Source: Clostridiales bacterium (lineage in GTDB: Bacteria > Bacillota > Clostridia > Lachnospirales > Lachnospiraceae). Taken from it: a stretch of DNA of 8,564 bases. The position numbers were made by a program, and so were the translations under genes. The stretch is taken from the NCBI GenBank assembly GCA_021203285.1, contig JAJQBM010000019.1, positions 3,513 through 12,076 on the forward strand. Direction: 5' to 3'. The notes beneath the pieces are model-generated. The model was not told the origin of the DNA. It saw only the letters and a program-made list of their open reading frames with translations, and did no database searches. Each line of letters starts with the position of its first letter. Within the stretch, counting starts at the first letter, position 1. Shown here one piece after another: positions 1-6,227 of this stretch.

Positions 1-996
1 GGTCAGATCGGTGTCAAAGCGGATCCACGCGTAAAACGCCCCCTGCGGACAGACAAAATCCACGCCGGGGATCGTCCTCATCCCATTCACCAGCAGATCG
101 CGGCGGCGCTCGTAAGCCTGCCGCATCCGCTCCGTATCCTCCTTGCAGTCCAGCGCCACCAGCGCGCCCTTCTGCAAAAAACCGCTGGTACAGCTCATCG
201 CGTGCTGGAACAGCTTTAAGATCACCGGGTACAGCTGCGAGTTACAGGCAAGATAGCCGACCCGCCAGCCCGTCATCGCGCTGCACTTGGAGAACCCGTT
301 CACCACAATGACCCGGTCGAAAAACTCCGGGAACGACGCCATGCTGACCGTCTGTCTGCCGCCATAAATAATCTTTTCATAGATCTCATCCGAGAGAACA
401 TAGACATCAGGGTGATTCCGCAGGAATGCGCTGACCGCCTCAATATCGCTGTCTGTCAGGATCCGTCCGGTCGGATTATTCGGATAATTCAGAATCAGAA
501 GCTTTGTCCGCTCCGAGGCTGCCGCCTCCAGCGTCTCCGCCGTGATACGGTAATCCTCCTCATACTTTAAATGTACCGCCACCGGCACGCCGCCGCTGAC
601 CTCCACGATGGACGGGTAGGACACCCACCCCGGCGTCAGCCAGATCGCCTCGTCGCCCGGATTGATGAGAGCGCGGATCGCCAGATAGACCGCCAGCTTC
701 GCGCCCGGCGTGACCAGAATCTGGTCCTTTGTGTAGGGCGTGTCGTTCTCCTCATTCAGTTTGACGGCGATGCGGATGCGAAGATCCTCGTTCCCGCGGC
801 TGTCGGTATAGTGTGTGTTGCCCGCCGCGAGCTGGCGCGTCACCTCATCGCAGATCGGCGCGGGGGTCGGGAAATCCGGCTCCCCGCCGGTCAGATTAAT
901 GATCTCTTTGTCGGTCTTCTGCAGTTCTTTTGTCCTCGCCAGCAGCGTCACGGACTTCGACGGCTCGACATTGCAGATCTGTTGGTTAAAAATCAT
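1..996 (-). CDS. Class I/II PLP-dependent aminotransferase, aspartate aminotransferase-like; C-terminus cut by window edge
   Basis: This is the first 332 codons of a fold-type I pyridoxal-phosphate aminotransferase; families of this type run to about 390-400 residues, so roughly the last 60 lie outside the window. Visible landmarks are GGEPDFPTP (37-45), the NPTG loop with cofactor Asn174, SDEIYE with Asp203 and Tyr206, the Schiff-base lysine Lys237 in GFSK, and phosphate-binding Arg245 in MTGWRVGY. Lys100 in TPGAK seems to align with the lysine that Thermus-type (class Ib) aspartate aminotransferases use to bind the distal carboxylate, which favours aspartate/oxaloacetate as substrate (inference). 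The carboxylate-binding arginine near the C-terminus cannot be checked. The ATG at 994-996 has an AGGGGAG ribosome binding site (1002-1008) five bases upstream. It begins 16 bases after the asd stop, with no promoter or terminator between, so it is probably the second gene of the asd operon. Another amino-acid specificity in the same family remains possible. Confidence 0.9.
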   Translation of the reverse strand, partial: MIFNQQICNVEPSKSVTLLARTKELQKTDKEIINLTGGEPDFPTPAPICDEVTRQLAAGNTHYTDSRGNEDLRIRIAVKLNEENDTPYTKDQILVTPGAKLAVYLAIRALINPGDEAIWLTPGWVSYPSIVEVSGGVPVAVHLKYEEDYRITAETLEAAASERTKLLILNYPNNPTGRILTDSDIEAVSAFLRNHPDVYVLSDEIYEKIIYGGRQTVSMASFPEFFDRVIVVNGFSKCSAMTGWRVGYLACNSQLYPVILKLFQHAMSCTSGFLQKGALVALDCKEDTERMRQAYERRRDLLVNGMRTIPGVDFVCPQGAFYAWIRFDTDLT

Positions 997-1012
997 GATA
1001 ACTCCCCTGCGC

Positions 1013-2104
1013 TTACTTTTTGGTGATGTACCCCTGCGCCTTTAAAAGCTCCGCACAGAGAACGGCTCCGCCCGCCGCGCCGCGCACGGTGTTGTGGGAA
1101 AGTCCGACAAACTTCCAATCGTAGACGGTGTCCTCGCGAAGTCGTCCCACGGACACGCCCATGCCGTTTTCATAGTCCACATCCAACTGGACCTGCGGAC
1201 GATTGTCCTCCTCCATGTAGCGAATGAACTGCTTCGGCGCACTCGGAAGGCCAAGCTCCTGCGGAACACCAGAGAAGGAAGCCAGCTTCTCTAAAAGCTG
1301 CTCTTTGGTCGGATTTTTGCGGAATTTTACAAAAACCGCCGCGGTGTGACCGTTCAGCACCGGCACGCGGATGCACTGGCAGGTGATCACCGGAGATGTG
1401 GCCGGGACAATCACACCCGCCGCCTCATCGATCTCGCCCCAGATGCGAAGGGGCTCTTTCTCGGATTTCTCCTCCTCACCGCCGATATAGGGAATGATAT
1501 TGCCCACCATCTCCGGCCAATCCTTAAAGGTCTTGCCCGCGCCGGAGATCGCCTGATAAGTGGTCGCAACAACCTCGTACGGCTCAAACTCACGCCATGC
1601 GGTGAGCACCGGAGCATAGGACTGGATGGAGCAATTCGGCTTTACGGCGATAAAACCCCGGGTCGTCCCGAGACGTTTTTTCTGGCATTTGATGACTTCC
1701 ATGTGCTGCGGATTGATCTCCGGCACCACCATGGGAACATCCGGTGTCCAGCGGTGTGCGCTGTTGTTGGAGACCACCGGCGTCTCCGTTTTGGCGTATG
1801 CCTCCTCGATCGCCTTGATCTCCTCCTTCGACATGTCCGCTGCGCTGAAGACAAAGTCTACGTTGGAAGACACCGCTTCCACCTCGTTGACATTCATGAC
1901 AATGATATCCTTCACTGCTTCCGGCATGGGGGTATCCATCTTCCACCGGCCGCCGATGGCGTCCTCGTAGCGCTTTCCGGCAGACCGCGAACTGGCCGCA
2001 ATCGTTGTCACCTCAAACCACGGGTGATTCTCCAGCAGAGAAATAAACCGCTGGCCGACCATTCCGGTTCCGCCCAAAATTCCGACTTTCAATTTTTCAC
2101 TCAT
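1013..2104 (-). CDS. asd: Aspartate-semialdehyde dehydrogenase (non-USG-1, archaeal/fungal-type)
   Basis: The 363-residue enzyme reduces L-aspartyl-4-phosphate to aspartate semialdehyde with NADPH in the cytoplasm, the branch point to lysine/diaminopimelate, threonine and methionine. The N-terminal Rossmann motif GILGGTGMVGQ (8-18) binds the nucleotide. SNNSAHR lies at 112-118. The catalytic cysteine is Cys158 in KPNCSIQ, and the catalytic His253 lies in RVPVLNGHTAAVF. The overall pattern fits the family named asd_EA rather than the E. coli/USG-1 type. I chose the ATG at 2102-2104 because GGAGG lies eight bases upstream and homology begins at MSEKLKVGILGG. An in-frame ATG at 2182 would add 26 unrelated residues and lies inside the leader hairpin. 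A strong promoter sits in the gap after argH. The aminotransferase gene follows 16 bases downstream. Confidence 0.96.
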   Translation of the reverse strand: MSEKLKVGILGGTGMVGQRFISLLENHPWFEVTTIAASSRSAGKRYEDAIGGRWKMDTPMPEAVKDIIVMNVNEVEAVSSNVDFVFSAADMSKEEIKAIEEAYAKTETPVVSNNSAHRWTPDVPMVVPEINPQHMEVIKCQKKRLGTTRGFIAVKPNCSIQSYAPVLTAWREFEPYEVVATTYQAISGAGKTFKDWPEMVGNIIPYIGGEEEKSEKEPLRIWGEIDEAAGVIVPATSPVITCQCIRVPVLNGHTAAVFVKFRKNPTKEQLLEKLASFSGVPQELGLPSAPKQFIRYMEEDNRPQVQLDVDYENGMGVSVGRLREDTVYDWKFVGLSHNTVRGAAGGAVLCAELLKAQGYITKK

Positions 2105-2112
2105 TCTCTCAT

Positions 2113-2117
2113 CCTCC
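2113..2117 (-). promoter_or_regulatory. Ribosome binding site of asd
   Basis: GGAGG on the minus strand, eight bases before the ATG at 2104. It decides the asd start against the upstream in-frame ATG at 2182. Confidence 0.85.
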
Positions 2118-2180
2118 GAATTCTGACCTGCGGATGCCCTCCACATCCCGATCTTCTCCCCGTATATACATTTCGCGGTC

Positions 2181-2201
2181 ATGTCCGCGATGCACGGACA
2201 T
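2181..2201 (-). repeat. Inverted repeat / hairpin in the asd leader
   Basis: ATGTCCG (2181-2187) and CGGACAT (2195-2201) form a perfect 7-bp stem around a 7-base loop, seven to eleven bases downstream of the predicted asd transcription start (about 2212). Either strand can form it. It could be a repressor operator or an mRNA 5' stabilising hairpin. No T-run follows it on the minus strand, so it is not an intrinsic terminator. A second, weaker 5-bp stem (GGATG/CATCC, 2132-2136 with 2144-2148) lies between it and the ribosome binding site. I do not recognise a known riboswitch; the leader, about 107 bases, is too short for a lysine riboswitch. Confidence 0.6.
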
Positions 2202-2218
2202 TTGTCGCTCTGTTGGCT

Positions 2219-2247
2219 ATATTACTGCATAGGGCGCGAAATTGCAA
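2219..2247 (-). promoter_or_regulatory. Sigma-A-type promoter of asd
   Basis: On the minus strand the -35 box TTGCAA (2242-2247) is followed by exactly 17 bases and the -10 box TAATAT (2219-2224). It lies directly after the argH stop, so asd and the aminotransferase can be transcribed separately from argH. The predicted start is near 2212, giving a leader of about 107 bases. Box quality and spacing are good, but no transcript data were seen. Confidence 0.7.
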
Positions 2248-2255
2248 GCCTTTTT

Positions 2256-3674
2256 TCACTTCCCGTATTTCTCCGTCCACTCATTGCGGTCCAACCAGTC
2301 ATCCGCGAGATACTCCCGCTCCGCTGCGATAACCTTCTCCATGGCTGCTTTCGCCGGTGCACCGATGGTCAGGCGCTTATTGACGCAGGTATCCATGGAA
2401 ATCGCCTCGTAAATATCCTCCTCAAAGACCGGACAGATCGCTTTCAGCTCCTCCATGGACATATCGTCGATAGCGATGCCCTTATCGATACAGTACAGGA
2501 CGATCTGTCCCACAATGCCGTGAGCATCTCGGAACGGCACCCCGTGGTTCACAAGGTAATCCGCCGCATCCGTCGCGTTCGTGAAACCGTGGCGGGCACT
2601 GTCGCTCATGCGCTCTTTATTAAACTTCATCGCGGAAATCATGCCGGTAAACAGCGCCAGACAACCCTTCACCGTATCAATCGCGTCAAAGGTCAGCTCC
2701 TTGTCCTCCTGCATGTCCTTGTTGTAAGCCAGCGGGATTCCCTTCATCGTCGTCAGGATGGAGACCAGCGCGCCGTAGACCCGCCCCGTCTTCCCGCGAA
2801 CCAGCTCCGCGATGTCCGGATTTTTCTTCTGCGGCATGATGCTGCTGCCCGTGCTGTAGGCATCGTCGATCTCCACAAACTGGTATTCGTTGGAATTCCA
2901 GATGATGATCTCCTCACAGAAACGGCTCAGATGCATCATAATCGTGGAGAGTGCGGAGAGGAACTCAATCACATAATCCCGGTCCGAGACGGAATCCATG
3001 CTGTTTAACGTCGGCCCGTCAAAGCCCATGAGTTCTGCCGTATACTCCCGGTCCAGAGGATAGGTGGTTCCGGCCAGTGCACCCGCCCCGAGCGGGCAGT
3101 AGTTCATCCGCGCATAGATGTCGTGCAGCCGCCCGCGATCGCGCTTAAACATCTCAAAGTAAGCCCCCACATGGTGCGCCAGCGTCACCGGCTGCGCCTT
3201 CTGCATGTGGGTGAAACCCGGCATGATGGTCTCCGTGTTCTCCTCCATCAGCTTCAACAGCGTCCGCAGCAGCTCCCGAAGCAGCTCATCTGTGTAGAGA
3301 AGCTCCAGCCGGGTATACAGGCGCATGTCAAGCGCCACCTGGTCATTCCGGCTGCGGCCGGTGTGAAGCTTCTTGCCGGTGTCGCCAAGGCGGTCAATGA
3401 GGTTCGCCTCGACAAAGCTGTGAATATCCTCGTACTCCTCCGTGATGGCCAGCCGCCCCTCCTCCACATCCGTGCGGATCGCGTCCAGCTCCTTTACGAT
3501 CGCCTGCATCTCCTCCTTCGTCAGGATGCCCTGCTTGCCGAGCATGCAGACATGGGCGATGCTTCCCTCAATATCCTGCCTGAAAAACTTCTGATCAAAA
3601 GAGATGGAGGCGTTGAAATTGTAGACCAGCTGATCCGTCTCCTTTGTGAATCTTCCTCCCCATAACTGTGCCAT
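2256..3674 (-). CDS. argH: Argininosuccinate lyase
   Basis: The 472-residue enzyme of the fumarase/aspartase superfamily splits argininosuccinate into arginine and fumarate, the last step of arginine synthesis; it works as a homotetramer in the cytosol. Visible motifs are the N-terminal [18 protein letters not shown] (104-112), [12 protein letters not shown] (153-164) with His156 as likely catalytic base partner, and the signature [12 protein letters not shown] (276-287) with catalytic Ser278. The C-terminal helical domain is complete, and length is normal for the family (about 460). I chose the ATG at 3672-3674, where homology begins, with AAAGGA nine bases upstream. The reading frame stays open for 70 more codons into queH, but that part is not ArgH-like. 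It follows queH by 58 bases and probably shares its transcript. A perfect inverted repeat abuts the ribosome binding site. No argG is present in the window. Confidence 0.97.
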   Translation of the reverse strand: MAQLWGGRFTKETDQLVYNFNASISFDQKFFRQDIEGSIAHVCMLGKQGILTKEEMQAIVKELDAIRTDVEEGRLAITEEYEDIHSFVEANLIDRLGDTGKKLHTGRSRNDQVALDMRLYTRLELLYTDELLRELLRTLLKLMEENTETIMPGFTHMQKAQPVTLAHHVGAYFEMFKRDRGRLHDIYARMNYCPLGAGALAGTTYPLDREYTAELMGFDGPTLNSMDSVSDRDYVIEFLSALSTIMMHLSRFCEEIIIWNSNEYQFVEIDDAYSTGSSIMPQKKNPDIAELVRGKTGRVYGALVSILTTMKGIPLAYNKDMQEDKELTFDAIDTVKGCLALFTGMISAMKFNKERMSDSARHGFTNATDAADYLVNHGVPFRDAHGIVGQIVLYCIDKGIAIDDMSMEELKAICPVFEEDIYEAISMDTCVNKRLTIGAPAKAAMEKVIAAEREYLADDWLDRNEWTEKYGK

Positions 3675-3691
3675 AATATAATATCCTTTCC

Positions 3692-3710
3692 CAGTGTGAA
3701 CATCACACTG
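3692..3710 (-). repeat. Perfect 19-base inverted repeat next to the argH ribosome binding site
   Basis: CAGTGTGA (3692-3699) and TCACACTG (3703-3710) are exact reverse complements separated by three bases. In RNA this is an 8-bp stem with a 3-base loop whose 3' foot ends two bases before the argH AAAGGA (3684-3689). No T-run follows on either strand, so it is not an ordinary terminator. It could be a DNA operator or an intercistronic hairpin that affects argH translation or mRNA processing. It does not match the Bacillus-type ArgR box that I know, nor the CRP site, which has a 6-base centre. Confidence 0.75.
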
Positions 3711-3732
3711 TTTCGCTTTCCTTTCTATCCTG

Positions 3733-4371
3733 TCATGTCTGCGGATTTCTCCGCGCTTCACTCTCCCGCTTTGAGAAAACACAGCCGCAATAATCCTGTC
3801 GGTAGAGCCCGTACTGCGCCGACAGCTCAATGGACCGCTTGTATCCGTCCCGCTTTTTAAAGTCAGACGGGAGGAACGCCGCACCGCCGCACTCTGCCGC
3901 CATCTGCTCCCCGATCTCGTTTAAAACCTCCGCATTCTTCAGCGGGCTGATGGTGAGCGTCGTGGTAAAATAATCCGCGCCGCGCGCCGCGGCAAGCTTC
4001 GCCGTCTCGGACAGACGCAATTCAAAGCATTTCCGGCACCGCGCGCCGCCCTCCGGAATCTGTTCCAGTCCGCGGACGGCCTCAAAGAACCGCTCCGGCT
4101 CATAACGCCCCTCCGCAAACGAGACCGGATGCTCTGCGGGAAGCTCCGCGATCAGCCGCCGCTGCTCCGACACCCTGTGCCGATACTCCGCCTCATCCGT
4201 GATATTCGGATTGTAATAAAACACGGTGACGGAAAAATATCGGGACAGGTACTCCAGCACATAACTGCTGCAGGGTGCGCAGCAGCTGTGAAGGAGAAGC
4301 GTCGGAACCTTCCCCTGCCCTTCGATCTCTGCAATTGTGCGATCCAGATCCTTCTGATAATTCCGCTTCAT
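3733..4371 (-). CDS. queH: Epoxyqueuosine reductase QueH
   Basis: The 212-residue protein matches the QueH family (formerly DUF208), an iron-sulfur enzyme that reduces epoxyqueuosine to queuosine in the tRNA wobble position and is unrelated to the cobalamin-dependent QueG. The seven cysteines expected for the family are present: HSCCAPC (Cys30, Cys31, Cys34), CRKC (Cys112, Cys115) and CGC (Cys195, Cys197). Other typical stretches are [19 protein letters not shown] (39-57) and [11 protein letters not shown] (136-146). The ATG at 4369-4371 begins where homology begins ([10 protein letters not shown]). Its ribosome binding site is odd: GAGG lies one base before the ATG and GAGGAG fifteen bases before it. 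The frame is open for 41 codons further upstream, but that stretch crosses the promoter and is not conserved. It is the first gene of a probable queH-argH transcript. No other queuosine gene is in the window. Confidence 0.93.
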   Translation of the reverse strand: MKRNYQKDLDRTIAEIEGQGKVPTLLLHSCCAPCSSYVLEYLSRYFSVTVFYYNPNITDEAEYRHRVSEQRRLIAELPAEHPVSFAEGRYEPERFFEAVRGLEQIPEGGARCRKCFELRLSETAKLAAARGADYFTTTLTISPLKNAEVLNEIGEQMAAECGGAAFLPSDFKKRDGYKRSIELSAQYGLYRQDYCGCVFSKRESEARRNPQT

Positions 4372-4580
4372 ACCTCTTTGCTCTGTCTCCTCAGCCCGGA
4401 GGCGGTGTCTCCCGCATCCAGCATTTTGCATGTTCAGTCTATTATACATTTTTCCCTGTGCGGACACAAGGATTTTATCACATCCCGTTTTCATGTTTTT
4501 CTCTGCATTCCCCCGACCGCGCAGTCACATCGGCAATTTCTTCATATTATAAATTATACTACCAAAAAGGAGACAGGATC
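4372..4580. other. Divergent intergenic region between queH and the ABC transporter genes
   Basis: The region holds the queH promoter and a 63-base GC-rich queH leader with short possible stems, such as GCGG/CCGC at 4402-4405 and 4412-4415 and CTCC/GGAG at 4387-4390 and 4398-4401. For the plus-strand transporter genes I see only a weak candidate promoter: GTCACA (4524-4529), 18 bases, TATAAA (4548-4553), within an AT-rich patch (4543-4560). I looked for preQ1, TPP, T-box and other leaders on both strands and recognised none. No small gene is supported. Confidence 0.6.
4441..4469 (-). promoter_or_regulatory. Sigma-A-type promoter of queH-argH
   Basis: On the minus strand TTGTGT (4464-4469), a 17-base spacer and a perfect TATAAT (4441-4446). 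The predicted start is near 4434, 63 bases before the queH ATG. It is the only good promoter seen upstream of both queH and argH. Confidence 0.7.
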
Positions 4581-5369
4581 ATGAATACTGTATTTTCAGT
4601 CCGTCATGTGAATTTTGCCTACCACACCATGCAGGGCGAAACTCCTGCTTTATCGGATATCACCTTTGATGTAAATCAGGGAGAATTCTTCGCGATCGTC
4701 GGCCCCTCCGGCTGCGGGAAGTCCACACTCTTAAACCTGCTGTCCGGCATGCTTCGGCAGGAATCCGGAAGCATCCTCCTGAACGGGGAGCCGCTGACTG
4801 CGGCAAGCCGCCTCTCCATCGGCTATATGCTGCAGCAGGACTACCTTCTGGAATGGCGGAGCATCCTGAAAAATGTCCTCCTCGGCTTGGAGATCCGAGG
4901 AGAGGTAAACGCCGAATCCATCGCTTATGCAAAAGACCTGCTGCGGCAGTACGGCCTTGAAAAATTTGTCAATGCCCGTCCCAGCCAGCTCTCCGGAGGT
5001 ATGCGCCAGCGGGCGGCTCTTGTGCGGACACTCGTCTTAAAGCCGAAGCTCCTGCTTCTGGATGAACCGTTTTTCGCCCTGGATTATCAGACAAGGCTTA
5101 CCGTCGGAAACGATATCGGAGACATCATCCGCAAACAGAAAAAAGCCGCCATCCTGGTGACACACGACCTCTCCGAGGCCGTCAGCCTTGCGGACCGGGT
5201 TGTTATTTTGAGCAGCCGTCCGGGCAGGATCCGGTCGATCGTCCCCATCCGCCTCCCGGAAGAACTCACGCCGATGGAGCGGCGCAATCACCCGGCTTTC
5301 CGGGAGCATTTCAATGAAATCTGGGACAAAATGAATCAAACAGACGATTCCGGAGGGAGTGCCTCATGA
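4581..5369 (+). CDS. ABC transporter ATP-binding protein, NitT/TauT (SsuB/TauB-like) family
   Basis: The 262-residue cytoplasmic ATPase powers an import transporter. It shows Walker A GPSGCGKST (41-49), a Q-loop at Gln85/Gln86 in LQQDYLLEWRS, the ABC signature LSGGMRQR (137-144), Walker B LLLLDEP (157-163) and the H-loop His195 in VTHDLSEA. The phrase around the Q-loop and the short C-terminal tail fit the nitrate/sulfonate/taurine/thiamine-precursor group; the substrate cannot be read from it. The ATG at 4581 has AAGGAG (4567-4572) eight bases upstream, and homology starts there (VRHVNFAY). The frame is open upstream to 4275 across queH, but that part is not protein-like. It overlaps the permease gene by four bases (ATGA), which implies translational coupling and paired stoichiometry. 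Its promoter is unclear. Confidence 0.93.
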   Translation: MNTVFSVRHVNFAYHTMQGETPALSDITFDVNQGEFFAIVGPSGCGKSTLLNLLSGMLRQESGSILLNGEPLTAASRLSIGYMLQQDYLLEWRSILKNVLLGLEIRGEVNAESIAYAKDLLRQYGLEKFVNARPSQLSGGMRQRAALVRTLVLKPKLLLLDEPFFALDYQTRLTVGNDIGDIIRKQKKAAILVTHDLSEAVSLADRVVILSSRPGRIRSIVPIRLPEELTPMERRNHPAFREHFNEIWDKMNQTDDSGGSAS

Positions 5370-6169
5370 ACGATTTTCCAAGTACGCAGGAACAGTTTTT
5401 CCGGGGACAGAAGCGCCACCGGAGACGGGTTCTGTTTTTCCGGATCCTTGTCATCGCCGCCTTTCTTCTGCTCTGGGAGACGGCTGCACACTTCGGCTGG
5501 ATCGACGACTTTATTTTCAGCAGCCCTTCCCGCCTGTTTTTCTGTCTGATCGATCTGGCAGAAAGCGGCGCGATAGGGCTGCACATCCGCGTCACCCTTC
5601 TGGAAACCATCGTGAGCTTCCTTCTGGTATCGGGCATCACGGTTCTGGCTGCCGTCCTGCTGTGGTCCGACAAATCCGTCTCGGAAACCTTTGAGCCCTA
5701 TCTGGTGGTTCTGAACAGCCTGCCGAAATCCGCGCTTGCGCCGCTGCTCATCGTCTGGCTCGGCGCGAACTATCGAACCATCATCGTCACAGGGATGTCC
5801 GTAGCCATATTCGGATCCATCCTGAACCTCTATCAGGGGTTTCTGCCCGTGGATCCGGACCGCATCTGCCTCATCGAAACGCTGGGCGGGAACCGTAAAA
5901 ATGTCCTCACAAAGGTTATCCTTCCGGCCAACCTTCCCAATCTCCTCTCCATCATGAAGGTGAATGTGGGGCTTTGTCTGGTCGGCGTCGTCATCGGGGA
6001 ATTCATCTCCTCCCGCGCCGGACTCGGCTATATGATCATCTACGGCAGTCAGGTATTCAAGCTGGATTGGGCCATTCTGGGGATTGTGATCCTCTGTCTC
6101 ATCGCCATGGCGCTGTATCAGGCGATCGCCCTGATTGAGAAATGGTATCTGCGCAGAATATCCGGCTGA
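5366..6169 (+). CDS. ABC transporter permease, NitT/TauT (SsuC/TauC-like) family
   Basis: The 267-residue inner-membrane protein is the channel partner of the preceding ATPase. A positively charged N-terminus (KRHRRR, 16-21) is followed by about six predicted membrane segments (roughly 24-43, 76-100, 110-131, 138-157, 200-222, 236-256). The cytoplasmic EAA-type coupling loop is seen at 169-190 (LIETLGGNRKNVLTKVILPANL), followed by LPNLLSIMKVNVGLCLVGVVIGEF and RAGLGYMI, as is usual for binding-protein-dependent transport permeases of this family. The ATG at 5366 overlaps the upstream stop (ATGA), with GGAGG (5352-5356) nine bases before it. Length is normal. The stop is ten bases from a hairpin terminator and lon converges on it, so no substrate-binding protein gene follows. 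The transported compound is unknown. Confidence 0.92.
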   Translation: MNDFPSTQEQFFRGQKRHRRRVLFFRILVIAAFLLLWETAAHFGWIDDFIFSSPSRLFFCLIDLAESGAIGLHIRVTLLETIVSFLLVSGITVLAAVLLWSDKSVSETFEPYLVVLNSLPKSALAPLLIVWLGANYRTIIVTGMSVAIFGSILNLYQGFLPVDPDRICLIETLGGNRKNVLTKVILPANLPNLLSIMKVNVGLCLVGVVIGEFISSRAGLGYMIIYGSQVFKLDWAILGIVILCLIAMALYQAIALIEKWYLRRISG

Positions 6170-6209
6170 AAGAAAAAGAGCGGCAAGAGTATGAAAACTC
6201 CTGCCGCTT
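6170..6209 (-). terminator. Intrinsic terminator of lon, possibly bidirectional
   Basis: AGCGGCA (6179-6185) pairs with TGCCGCT (6202-6208); after one A/C mismatch, GAGT (6187-6190) pairs with ACTC (6197-6200) around a 6-base loop. On the minus strand the stem is followed by a T-rich tail (CTTTTTCTTT), which is a good terminator for lon. On the plus strand the tail is poorer (TCCTGCTTT), so termination of the transporter genes there is likely but less efficient. It fills the 58-base gap between two convergent stops. Confidence 0.85.
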
Positions 6210-6227
6210 CCTGCTTTGACAATCCCA

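Noticed and set aside
571..1026. Open frame of 151 codons on the plus strand near the left end
   Set aside because: It lies opposite the aminotransferase, whose catalytic motifs are all readable on the minus strand.
2105..2182. Longer asd protein starting at the ATG at 2182
   Set aside because: The extra 26 residues are not conserved, the start lies in the leader hairpin, and the downstream ATG has GGAGG at proper spacing.
1346..2332. Open frame of 328 codons on the plus strand opposite asd
   Set aside because: It is an antisense shadow in a GC-rich gene: no family-like sequence, no good ribosome binding site, and it covers the complete asd gene and its promoter.
2181..3008. Open frame of 275 codons on the plus strand opposite argH
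   Set aside because: The His/Arg/Leu-rich composition is typical of antisense frames; argH on the other strand is certain.
3692..3710. CRP-type or ArgR-type operator
   Set aside because: The half-sites TGTGA/TCACA look like CRP, but the centre is three bases instead of six; the sequence also lacks the AT-rich ArgR box pattern.
3675..3884. 70-residue N-terminal extension of ArgH
   Set aside because: It overlaps queH and the inverted repeat, and ArgH homology starts exactly at MAQLWGGRF.
4372..4580. Possible preQ1, TPP or T-box leader in the divergent region
   Set aside because: None of the conserved core words of these elements was seen on either strand.
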